Shown here in pieces: positions 1-5,654 of a DNA stretch of 9,327 bases (its first letter is position 1; every line of letters starts with the position of its first letter). The DNA is from Phycisphaerae bacterium (GTDB lineage Bacteria > Planctomycetota > Phycisphaerae > Sedimentisphaerales > UBA12454), in NCBI GenBank assembly GCA_028712345.1, contig JAQTQF010000053.1, positions 1-9,327 of the forward strand, in the 5' to 3' direction. The position numbers and the translations under genes are program-made. The notes under the pieces were generated by a model. The model saw only the letters and a list, made by a program, of their open reading frames with translations. It searched no databases and had not been told where the DNA came from.

Positions 1-1049
1 GCCGCCAACAGATGTGCATTCGTCTGGGCCGTATCTTCTTTGCAATCTTTGTCGAAGCACAGGTAGCCGTCTTCGATTTTGAAATCCTTTGGTACTGCTA
101 TATCAACAGGTTCGTTATATTCGCTGCTGATAAGGCCGACCCTGTACTGCGGCCCAGCTTCCGGCAGTTCAATGCCAAGTTCCTTTGCCCGCAGATACTC
201 TTCATAGTACAGACAATGCGTTTTCTGTTTTTGAAAGTATTTGTAAAACTCCCGTTCAACAGCAGCCTTTAGCTGCTCGAAAGCCTGGTTTTCAACAAGT
301 CTTGTCCTTGCGGGAAGCATCAACCGGATGTCTGTCTGGTCTGCGATGTCAACAAGAATTGTCAAGCTGTGCCTGCTCTTGCCGGGCCAGTGATCCACCT
401 GGACTACCTGGCCATGAAAATTCACCAGCAATCTGCCGTGATACCAGTTCGAAGCCCATTGGCTGTGATATTTGGATACCTCGTCTGTCACTTCAATTTT
501 GCAGCCGGGATTTTCATAATACACAGCTTCGCTGCCGCAAAACGGCATCCGGTGGCAGTACTTGCCATCCACGATAACCCTATTACCTGCAAAGACAGCA
601 TGTTTTTCAACAAGCTCCATATCCCACGGTTTTTCATCCCTGAATTTCAGAATCGTTCCGTTTACTGTTTCGGCGTTCTCTACCACTTCAACAGGTTTTC
701 CTGTCCAGCCGTCTTTATCAATGACGGTTTGCTTGCTACCAGAAATGATAGTAACTTTCCGTGGTGCAAGACTAAAAAGCCCAACACCTGCAGGATCTTC
801 TCCTGCTTCGAGTTTCTCATCCCAGCCGCTGCCGCCTAAATCCAGCAGCTTCTGGAAATCCTCGATGCCTGAGCCGTTGTCTTCGATGGTTACGAATCCA
901 TCTTTATTGGTAATTCGAACCTCCGTTGCTCCGGCTCTTCTTGCATTCTGCAGAATCTCAATGACTCTGCCTTCGGCAGTGCCTGTAAAAAGCCTGTCTG
1001 CCTTGGTCAACAACCTCGGATTTACTTTTGCACAAATTGTTTTTTGCAT
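1..1049 (-). CDS. GHKL (Bergerat-fold) ATPase, C-terminus beyond left edge
   Basis: The reading frame is open from ATG 1049 to the left edge, giving 349 residues without a stop. The N-terminal ~140 residues carry all four GHKL ATP-binding motifs: EILQNA (E31, N35), EDNGSG (D57, G59, G61), GVGLFS (G88, G90) and NGT (T132). This fold is shared by Hsp90, MutL, type II topoisomerases and histidine kinases. No histidine-kinase dimerisation domain or MutL signature is visible after it, so the downstream part (residues 150-349) is an unassigned effector or transducer region. The start follows an AGGACAGGTG Shine-Dalgarno. An in-frame upstream ATG at 1094 would add 15 residues but sits inside a hairpin loop and has no better ribosome site. 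It lies 360 bp beyond the zinc-ribbon operon on the same strand and may be separately transcribed. The fold is firm; the biological role (topology, chaperone-like, or defence) is unknown. Confidence 0.85.
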   Translation of the reverse strand, partial: MQKTICAKVNPRLLTKADRLFTGTAEGRVIEILQNARRAGATEVRITNKDGFVTIEDNGSGIEDFQKLLDLGGSGWDEKLEAGEDPAGVGLFSLAPRKVTIISGSKQTVIDKDGWTGKPVEVVENAETVNGTILKFRDEKPWDMELVEKHAVFAGNRVIVDGKYCHRMPFCGSEAVYYENPGCKIEVTDEVSKYHSQWASNWYHGRLLVNFHGQVVQVDHWPGKSRHSLTILVDIADQTDIRLMLPARTRLVENQAFEQLKAAVEREFYKYFQKQKTHCLYYEEYLRAKELGIELPEAGPQYRVGLISSEYNEPVDIAVPKDFKIEDGYLCFDKDCKEDTAQTNAHLLA

Positions 1050-1409
1050 GGTTACACCTGTCCTTTCGTTAAAAAGCGATGGCACGCTCTGCATGGTGGC
1101 GTGCCATCTGGTTAAAATTGTTTTTAGAATTTATCGTCGTGAAACTGATTTTCAAAAAGTTTATAGAAATGCCTATTTCAAACGCCGTAAAGTGACGGCT
1201 GATTCAGTAACTCTCGTCGATAAAAGGTCCCGCTTCACGATGATCTGAGTCTGAACTCAAATACTTTCATGTGCATAAGACCTGCCAGCAAGTTTTATAG
1301 CCAAAAGGCATCATGCTGTGTTTGTGTGTTGTTTATTTGTGAGTATTGAAAGGTAGTGATTTTATCTTTTTAAATGTTTCGATTGGATGGCAAAATAATG
1401 CAAGAAAAA
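1050..1409 (-). other. Non-coding leader region of the GHKL gene
   Basis: I see no convincing gene on either strand in this 360-bp gap. Minus-strand TATA-like boxes CTATAAAC (1166-1159) and CTATAAAA (1300-1293) are candidate promoter elements for the GHKL gene. Neither has a good -35 partner. A short dyad TGAGT-CTGA-ACTCA lies at 1246-1259, and a GCCGT/ACGGC pair lies near 1194-1209. The strongest structure is the hairpin at 1078-1108, listed separately. Confidence 0.4.
1078..1108 (-). promoter_or_regulatory. Perfect 10-bp hairpin in the GHKL leader, attenuator-like
   Basis: GATGGCACGC (1078-1087) and GCGTGCCATC (1099-1108) are perfect inverted repeats around an 11-nt loop. On the minus strand the stem is followed by GC and five Ts, and 29 nt separate it from the GHKL start codon. 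It could be a rho-independent terminator for the operon upstream, an attenuator for the ATPase gene, or a protein-binding operator. The sequence shows the symmetry; the role is inferred. Confidence 0.6.
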
Positions 1410-1733
1410 TCACTTTATGTTGTTGAGTTGCTGCCTTAATGCATATCGTTCCTTGCTTATCCGGATGGCATGCTCGCGAAGCTGGGTGCCAAAGTTTTTT
1501 TCGATAAACAAAATTGTTTCGAATGCTTCAACATAGATTTTGCCGAAGATATGCTGAAAACGCCACCTTACTCCCTGTCTTGTTACACCGAAGGCCTTAT
1601 GAATCTTTTCACCATAGGTACCTTTGATGACCATTCTGCTGGGTTGGCCAACTCTAAGCTCAACATGCAATTCCTTCGAATCCATCAGTTTCTTCAATTC
1701 TGTCAGAAAAATCTTGTCCTTGTCTGTCAACAT
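1410..1733 (-). CDS. Unknown 107-residue basic protein, possible HTH
   Basis: This is a small protein of unrecognised family, rich in Lys, Arg and aromatic residues and mostly helical in appearance. Residues ~44-66 (YGEKIHKAFGVTRQGVRWRF and following) read like a helix-turn-helix with GVTRQGVR as a turn and recognition helix, but the match is weak. The ATG at 1733 is the first possible start after an in-frame TGA two codons upstream. It is preceded by GGGTGAG at normal spacing, so it has its own ribosome site. The gene overlaps the 3' end of the preceding zinc-ribbon gene by 74 nt in another frame, which is long for a bacterial overlap. It is the last gene of the zinc-ribbon operon before a 360-bp gap. 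The composition and good start argue that it is real; the function is unknown. Confidence 0.65.
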   Translation of the reverse strand: MLTDKDKIFLTELKKLMDSKELHVELRVGQPSRMVIKGTYGEKIHKAFGVTRQGVRWRFQHIFGKIYVEAFETILFIEKNFGTQLREHAIRISKERYALRQQLNNIK

Positions 1734-2442
1734 ATTTACTCACCCATATTGTTTGGCCTTCCTGGCGGATTTCAACTTCCTGCTGGTGCTCAAGGAAGAT
1801 GACGGCGATAAACCGCCATATAAGGTCTTTTCGGGCATTTTCGATTATGGCTGGTATTCCACGCAGGTCTATCTCAAAGTCCTCAAGATGAGCCTTTATA
1901 TGCCGCTGATAGCGGCCAAGGTCGAATTTACCCTTTAGCTCAATAAGCATCTGCTCATCAATGCCGGCAGTTAATCCATTCAATGCCGCAAGCAGACCCG
2001 GCACCGAGTCCAGGTCAACAGCCTCGGGTATAATTGACTGTGAGCGGCACTGTAGGAGCATTTCTCTTACCTGTTGAAGCTTTTCATTTTTACGCTGCCG
2101 TGATTCGGCCATCTTTTGCTTAAAATACTCTTTTTCAAACGGCAAAGTCTCAAAAACAAATTTCGATATCACTTCACTGCCGCAGGTACCGCAATAATAC
2201 CGCCTCACCCGAAGTACGGGGACACCGCCGCAGACAGAACACCTTTGAAATTCGACCGTTGGGTCAAATTCAATTCCGCATTTGATGCAGCGGCATCTGC
2301 TCTCAGAGATCATAGAAAGCCTGCCGTTGCATTGGCCACAGCGATAGGCAAGCAAAACCACAGAATAGTAAAAACTCTTTACTCTGCCAAAAAAGTGCTG
2401 AACTCTTGCAGCCATTCCGAAAGCAAGCTCTATGATATTCAT
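1660..2442 (-). CDS. Double zinc-ribbon protein, 260 residues, function unknown
   Basis: The protein has two tandem zinc ribbons in its N-terminal third: C35-x2-C38 paired with C52-x2-C55 (C50 is nearby), and C68-x2-C71 paired with C84-x2-C87. Residues ~10-34 are hydrophobic and aromatic but not a clean membrane span. After residue 100 comes a charged helical stretch (~103-135) and then a predicted alpha/beta region with no motif I recognise. Zinc ribbons of this kind bind nucleic acid or protein partners. The start ATG overlaps the stop of the 54-residue zinc-ribbon gene as ATGA, so the two are translationally coupled. The C-terminal 24 codons overlap the next gene in a different frame. Zinc binding is well supported by cysteine spacing; any role beyond that is a guess. 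Confidence 0.8.
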   Translation of the reverse strand: MNIIELAFGMAARVQHFFGRVKSFYYSVVLLAYRCGQCNGRLSMISESRCRCIKCGIEFDPTVEFQRCSVCGGVPVLRVRRYYCGTCGSEVISKFVFETLPFEKEYFKQKMAESRQRKNEKLQQVREMLLQCRSQSIIPEAVDLDSVPGLLAALNGLTAGIDEQMLIELKGKFDLGRYQRHIKAHLEDFEIDLRGIPAIIENARKDLIWRFIAVIFLEHQQEVEIRQEGQTIWVSKYVDRQGQDFSDRIEETDGFEGIAC

Positions 2443-2603
2443 TGGCCTTCAGATGGCTTTTGATGCTTTGGTGTAAATTTACTGCCGCAGTCTTTGCAGA
2501 GTCTTACCCTTCTGATACCCATTGTTTTAGTCTTTCTGATACCTTTCTTCTGACTTTTATGACTGCCGCACTTTGGGCAGGTTGGCGGTCTTCCGCGTCC
2601 CAT
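2439..2603 (-). CDS. Small zinc-ribbon DNA-binding-like protein, 54 residues
   Basis: This short ORF encodes a very basic protein beginning MGRGRPPTCPKCGSHK. The zinc ribbon is C9-x2-C12 and C36-x2-C39, the latter in the phrase LCKDCGSKFTP. This resembles the small zinc ribbons at the N-terminus of IS1-type transposase subunits (C-P-x-C-G...C-x-D-C-G-x-x-F), although no transposase follows. The spacer between the cysteine pairs is almost all Lys/Arg, which fits nucleic-acid binding. The start is preceded by a strong GTGAGGTGAT ribosome site with 6-nt spacing. The stop overlaps the next start as ATGA, so it is the first gene of a coupled operon. It lies directly behind the shared ACGTCCCG promoter element, which makes it a plausible regulator of the module. 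Confidence 0.85.
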   Translation of the reverse strand: MGRGRPPTCPKCGSHKSQKKGIRKTKTMGIRRVRLCKDCGSKFTPKHQKPSEGQ

Positions 2604-2650
2604 GTATATCACCTCACGGGACGTATAAGAGACCTGGTATATAAATCTTT
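2604..2650 (-). promoter_or_regulatory. TATA-like promoter with ACGTCCCG element, zinc-ribbon operon
   Basis: Reading the minus strand, AAAGA-TTTATATA (2650-2638) is followed 13 nt later by ACGTCCCG (2624-2617), then TGAGG (the ribosome site) and ATG 2603. The purine-rich AAAG directly before the TATA box resembles an archaeal BRE. No -35 hexamer resembling TTGACA lies 16-18 nt upstream. The same arrangement occurs at 4091-4138 ahead of the membrane-protein gene. Whether this is a TATA/TFB-type or an activator-dependent bacterial promoter cannot be decided by eye. Confidence 0.55.
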
Positions 2651-2682
2651 GTATTCTTAACAGTTTAAGTAGAGGGGGAGCA

Positions 2683-2908
2683 GAGTTTACGCGCCATGGT
2701 CTATTTTAAGAAAGTTGTTTTTGCGTTGTTATTTGTTTTCAATATAGCAAAGTATTATGTAAGTAAAAATCTGCAGGAGTTTTGCCGCCAAAGAATATCT
2801 TTGCAAACTACAGAACCTTTAACGCTTAAACTCCACACCCTCTACATGGGTAAACAGGTTTACATTTTCCTACAAAAACGACAGAAACTTCGACGCATAA
2901 ACTCCATA
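2683..2908. repeat. Repeat cluster, candidate initiator-binding or origin region
   Basis: Two ~30-bp direct repeats lie on the minus strand at 2908-2879 and 2837-2808, 71 bp apart and about 80% identical, with core GGAGTTTAWGCG and a shared TTCTG after it. A degenerate copy in opposite orientation begins GGAGTTTTGCCG at 2776, and another, GAGTTTACGCG, is at 2683-2693. Midway between the two direct repeats is the dyad GTAAAC-AG-GTTTAC (2850-2863). The stretch 2700-2770 is strongly AT-rich. The first repeat starts directly after the stop of the Orc1/Cdc6-like gene. Iterated sites with a dyad and an AT-rich segment beside an initiator gene is the classic origin layout. The repeats are seen; origin function is inferred. 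Confidence 0.5.
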
Positions 2909-4009
2909 CTATTCGAAGCGAAGCTTACATATCTGCTCGGCAACGGTCTTGTCAAAGGTAAGCACGACTCTGTTGGTGTAAATCCTGTCAATCTTGGTTG
3001 CAACCAGTGCCAGAAGCCCAACGCTTTGCAGATAACCAAGGTTGGTATAAAAATACATATAGCTGAAAGGCTTGATCTGATGATCCTGGCTGAAACGGCA
3101 GTATCTTTTGTAGATATCTTTAACGAGATCAGATTTGTTGGTCGCAGCCGCCCAGAGAATCATAAGATTAGCATCAGCCAGGTCATTGACAACATCGATT
3201 ACGATATCTCTTCTGGCATCCTCAAAGCATTTTTCGGTATCGTCACTGGGGTTCATCATTTTATAGTAAAGCGTCTTTATTGCGACCCTTGCATCCGAGT
3301 TTGTTTTTTGAGTGGTCAGGGCCGCAATCTGTGATAAATGGCCATCGTCCCAATTATGCAATCCCTTTTGTGCCCGATCCTGCAGGATTTCATAAATCTG
3401 CTCGGCATTATAGTTCTTGAAGTGCAAAGGTAGCGGCTGGAGGCTGCTGCGTGTGGCGGGGTCAAGTTGTTTCAGCACATGCGGTGTATTGGATAGTATT
3501 ATCACCATATAAGGCTGTTCGCTTCTGCTGAGGAAATAAAGGATTTCACGATTTTTGTCCTTGGAACTCATAAGATTGACCTCATCGAGGATGACAACGG
3601 TTTTGTTTTTGTATTGCTGCATAAATCTTTGATAGAGATCGACAAGGCTCGCACCCGCCGAGTTCTCATTGTCCAGCAGATATGCGAATATCTTGAAGCT
3701 GGTATTGTAATGCCGGCAGTTGACATAAAGAACATCGAGCCCTGTTTCGTTCTGAAACAACTCCTTGAGATATTTAAGAATCATCGTCTTGCCGGAGCCT
3801 CTGCTTCCTATGATGGCCATATGCGTGGGTATTCCGCTCATCTCGAACTGAAGCATACTGTTGACTATCTGCTTGGCTTCTTCCCTCGTAACAGGTTTTT
3901 CGGGGATGTAGTTATAATCGAATACAACAAAGTCTTTTATATTGCCTGATTTCTCGTCGAAAGAGCTTCTCTTCTTGCTCAGGTAAGACGCAATATCCAT
4001 ACGACGCAT
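2909..4009 (-). CDS. Orc1/Cdc6-family AAA+ ATPase (archaeal-type initiator-like)
   Basis: This 366-residue protein has AAA+ motifs in the order and phrasing of Orc1/Cdc6: Walker A GSRGSGKT (68-75), the family block LYVNCRHYNTSFK (94-106), Walker B VVILDE (138-143), sensor 1 ILSN (N174), LDPATRSSL (arginine-finger region, R187), the NAEQIYEILQDRA segment (201-213), and sensor 2 SDARVAI (R241). Residues ~280-360 fit the C-terminal winged helix that binds origin DNA in archaeal Orc1. The family loads replicative helicases in archaea and eukaryotes, and chromosomal bacterial initiators are DnaA instead. ATG 4009 is chosen because AGGG lies 8 nt upstream. TTG 4030 and ATG 4000 are alternatives. 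Repeats follow the gene directly. It could act as a replication initiator, or as a repurposed AAA+ regulator; the family call is strong and the role is less sure. Confidence 0.88.
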   Translation of the reverse strand: MRRMDIASYLSKKRSSFDEKSGNIKDFVVFDYNYIPEKPVTREEAKQIVNSMLQFEMSGIPTHMAIIGSRGSGKTMILKYLKELFQNETGLDVLYVNCRHYNTSFKIFAYLLDNENSAGASLVDLYQRFMQQYKNKTVVILDEVNLMSSKDKNREILYFLSRSEQPYMVIILSNTPHVLKQLDPATRSSLQPLPLHFKNYNAEQIYEILQDRAQKGLHNWDDGHLSQIAALTTQKTNSDARVAIKTLYYKMMNPSDDTEKCFEDARRDIVIDVVNDLADANLMILWAAATNKSDLVKDIYKRYCRFSQDHQIKPFSYMYFYTNLGYLQSVGLLALVATKIDRIYTNRVVLTFDKTVAEQICKLRFE

Positions 4010-4056
4010 CAACTCCGCCCTATGTATCAACTGAGCCTGTATTTAATACTTTCGCG
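4010..4056 (-). promoter_or_regulatory. TATA-like promoter of the Orc1/Cdc6-like gene
   Basis: On the minus strand, CGAAAGT is followed by ATTAAATA (4047-4040). This is a BRE/TATA-like pair centred ~26 nt ahead of the AGGGCGGAG ribosome site (4021-4013) and ATG 4009. No consensus -35 is visible. It lies back to back with the plus-strand promoter at 4091, about 50 bp away, so the two divergent units may be co-controlled. It lacks the ACGTCCCG element found at the other two promoters. Confidence 0.4.
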
Positions 4057-4087
4057 CCTCTGGCAAGTGGCAAACCAAAAGAACCGT

Positions 4088-4137
4088 AAACTATAAATAC
4101 TTGTGTTCTCATAACGTCCCGCATGAGGCTCGAAAAC
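4088..4137 (+). promoter_or_regulatory. TATA-like promoter with ACGTCCCG element, membrane-protein gene
   Basis: GTAAAC-TATAAATAC (4087-4100) is followed 13 nt later by ACGTCCCG (4114-4121), then TGAGG (4124-4128) and ATG 4138. The block TCTC-NTA-NACGTCCCG-TGAGG is nearly identical to the minus-strand block ahead of ATG 2603. The closest -35 candidate, TGGCAA at 18-nt spacing, matches the consensus at only 3 of 6 positions. Confidence 0.55.
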
Positions 4138-5202
4138 ATGCTTTACGGCTCAGATTTCAATGAACTTGTCAAATCCCTTATCCCGGATTTTGTCCTGGCC
4201 TTTGCATTTTTTACCTCGTTAGCTTATGCGGTGCTGGGCAAACAATTCGACAGACAAAGACCTGCGATAGCAGCATCCGGATCAATAGGTCTTGCTTTGG
4301 CTGTCGGCCTTGTATGGTGGGAGAGGGTAAATGATTTTTCCATAAAGAATCTCGGCCCGATTGCCGTTGGCTTTGCGTTGTTATTTCTTTCCTTCGTCAT
4401 GTACCAGTCCATCAAACAGGTTGGGGGCACCTGGGCTGGTGCTGGCATCACATTGGGTATGAGCATCCTCATCGCACAGGTGTTGAAACTGGATTTACTT
4501 ATCGATCCCCAGGTTATTCAGACTGTCACTTTAACGGCACTTATCATAGGTATACTTGCGTTTATTTCACATACCTATGGCAGAGTTCCCCATTTTCCGA
4601 AGATGCCAAAAAGTTCGCCGAATGTTCGCCGCGATATGGCAGATTTATACAGAGAAAGACACCTATCAGATAAGTTATTTCGGAGCATGCGAAATTTACG
4701 CAAACAAACCAACATTTTAAATGAACATCCCCAAGAAGCAGGTAATGTACTTCTGCAGTTAAGGAGGATGCTTCCTGCCGAGGGCTATCTGACCGAAAGA
4801 ATGGCACAGTTAAGGACAAAGGCCTTCCAGATTCGCAACGGTCATATAGCAAGATTGGAGGAAACTCGTGATACTTTTTCGAAACTGCCGGTTTCGGAAA
4901 AGAAAAAAGCCGCTGCAGAAATGGCCGCTGCCTATAATCAATTGGTTGGCATTGATACCAGGCTTCAAAGGCTCGATAAAGCAGTCGCGGCAAATGAAAA
5001 ACGGATAAGCGATCTTACCAGCCAGGCCCAGAAATATACCGCAAACTATGACTACCGCAAGCTCACCGATACCCTTAAGGCCGCCGAAAAACTGCAGCAC
5101 CATAACAGCAGGCTGTTTAAAATAATCCAGAGAACCGAGGATAAACTTACCGCCATATCCAGAAAAATCGTAGCGGAGGCAAAACAGACAAATGAAAAAT
5201 GA
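4138..5202 (+). CDS. Five-TM protein with long helical cytoplasmic tail
   Basis: I do not recognise the family. Residues ~14-34, 43-61, 72-89, 97-115 and 126-145 are five hydrophobic spans. From ~150 to 354 the protein is soluble, very rich in Lys/Arg/Glu/Gln/Ala and built of long helices; heptad-like patterns (~255-350) suggest a coiled coil. There is no signal peptide. The start is set at ATG 4138, which has TGAGG at 9-nt spacing. The in-frame ATG at 4123 overlaps that ribosome site and would add only five residues. The gene diverges from the Orc1/Cdc6-like gene and its stop overlaps the next start as ATGA, so it is coupled to the small putative nuclease. A membrane anchor with a sensing or scaffold tail beside a nuclease is a layout seen in some defence and segregation modules, which is inference only. 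Confidence 0.75.
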   Translation: MLYGSDFNELVKSLIPDFVLAFAFFTSLAYAVLGKQFDRQRPAIAASGSIGLALAVGLVWWERVNDFSIKNLGPIAVGFALLFLSFVMYQSIKQVGGTWAGAGITLGMSILIAQVLKLDLLIDPQVIQTVTLTALIIGILAFISHTYGRVPHFPKMPKSSPNVRRDMADLYRERHLSDKLFRSMRNLRKQTNILNEHPQEAGNVLLQLRRMLPAEGYLTERMAQLRTKAFQIRNGHIARLEETRDTFSKLPVSEKKKAAAEMAAAYNQLVGIDTRLQRLDKAVAANEKRISDLTSQAQKYTANYDYRKLTDTLKAAEKLQHHNSRLFKIIQRTEDKLTAISRKIVAEAKQTNEK

Positions 5203-5585
5203 GAACGATAACCGCAAGTCCGTCTATTGATGAAAAGCTGGTTGGGCCTGAATACCCATACGAATCAAAACAAGAGGTCGCCATAGCCGGGATGCTGGAA
5301 AATTACGGCATACCTTTTTTGTATAAGCAGCCCACACTTGTTATTGAAAACGGCAAGCGATGCATAGAGTATGCGGATTTCTTCCTGCCGGCCTATAACG
5401 GCCTTGCTATCGATTATATCATCGAATCCAATAGTGCCATCTACCGGCGAAAGAAAAATATCTACCAGGATAACCAGATACCGGCTGTTCTTATAACCAG
5501 AAAGGATCTGAACCAGAACGGCTGGCAGAAAAACCTGTATCACAGACTCGAAAGCATTAACCGCAGACCCTCGGTATACCGATGA
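5199..5585 (+). CDS. Putative PD-(D/E)XK-superfamily nuclease, 128 residues
   Basis: The layout resembles small restriction-endonuclease-fold proteins: an N-terminal helix YESKQEVAIAGMLENYGIPF (E26 as the first acidic residue), a beta-hairpin ending YADFFLP (D60 in the place of the usual P-D-F aspartate), then AIDYIIES (D72, E76), YRRKKNIY (K85/K86) and a final strand AVLITRKDL. In the family the third motif is usually (D/E)-x-K or E-x-x-G followed by a Lys on the next helix; here the Lys seems displaced to the helix, so activity is uncertain. The start overlaps the preceding stop (ATGA) and lacks a ribosome site of its own, pointing to translational coupling with the membrane protein. A hairpin overlaps its stop codon. 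It might also be a non-catalytic DNA-binding relative. Confidence 0.6.
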   Translation: MRTITASPSIDEKLVGPEYPYESKQEVAIAGMLENYGIPFLYKQPTLVIENGKRCIEYADFFLPAYNGLAIDYIIESNSAIYRRKKNIYQDNQIPAVLITRKDLNQNGWQKNLYHRLESINRRPSVYR

Positions 5586-5637
5586 TTTTGCTCTTTCTTT
5601 AGCAAAATCATAATGCAGAATTTTAATATCATCTGCA
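5582..5637. terminator. Hairpin pair between convergent genes, likely bidirectional terminator
   Basis: ATGATTTTGCT (5582-5592) and AGCAAAATCAT (5601-5611) form a perfect 11-bp stem with an 8-nt pyrimidine loop, and the stem overlaps the TGA of the plus-strand nuclease gene. A second stem, TGCAGA/TCTGCA, spans 5614-5637. The minus-strand secreted-protein gene ends 18 bp further on. Neither stem has a long T-run, so termination strength is uncertain, but the position between converging genes supports the call. Confidence 0.65.
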
Positions 5638-5654
5638 AAATACAGCCGGCAACT

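Noticed and set aside
12..1248. Overlapping plus-strand ORFs of up to 228 residues
   Set aside because: They lie antisense to the GHKL ATPase frame, whose motifs are intact on the minus strand; their translations have no domain-like character.
2439..2603. Insertion sequence carrying an IS1-type InsA-like gene
   Set aside because: The zinc ribbon is InsA-like, but no transposase ORF or terminal inverted repeats flank it, and it is coupled to a non-transposase gene.
2683..2908. CRISPR array
   Set aside because: Only two good copies 71 bp apart, with other copies degenerate and inverted; no regular repeat-spacer pattern and no cas genes.
2696..3334. Plus-strand ORF of 212 residues
   Set aside because: Most of it is antisense to the Orc1/Cdc6-like gene and the rest covers the repeat region; it has no ribosome site and no recognisable motif.
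4810..5217. Minus-strand ORF of 135 residues
   Set aside because: Shadow of the helical tail of the plus-strand membrane protein; it has no start signal and spans a coupled gene junction.
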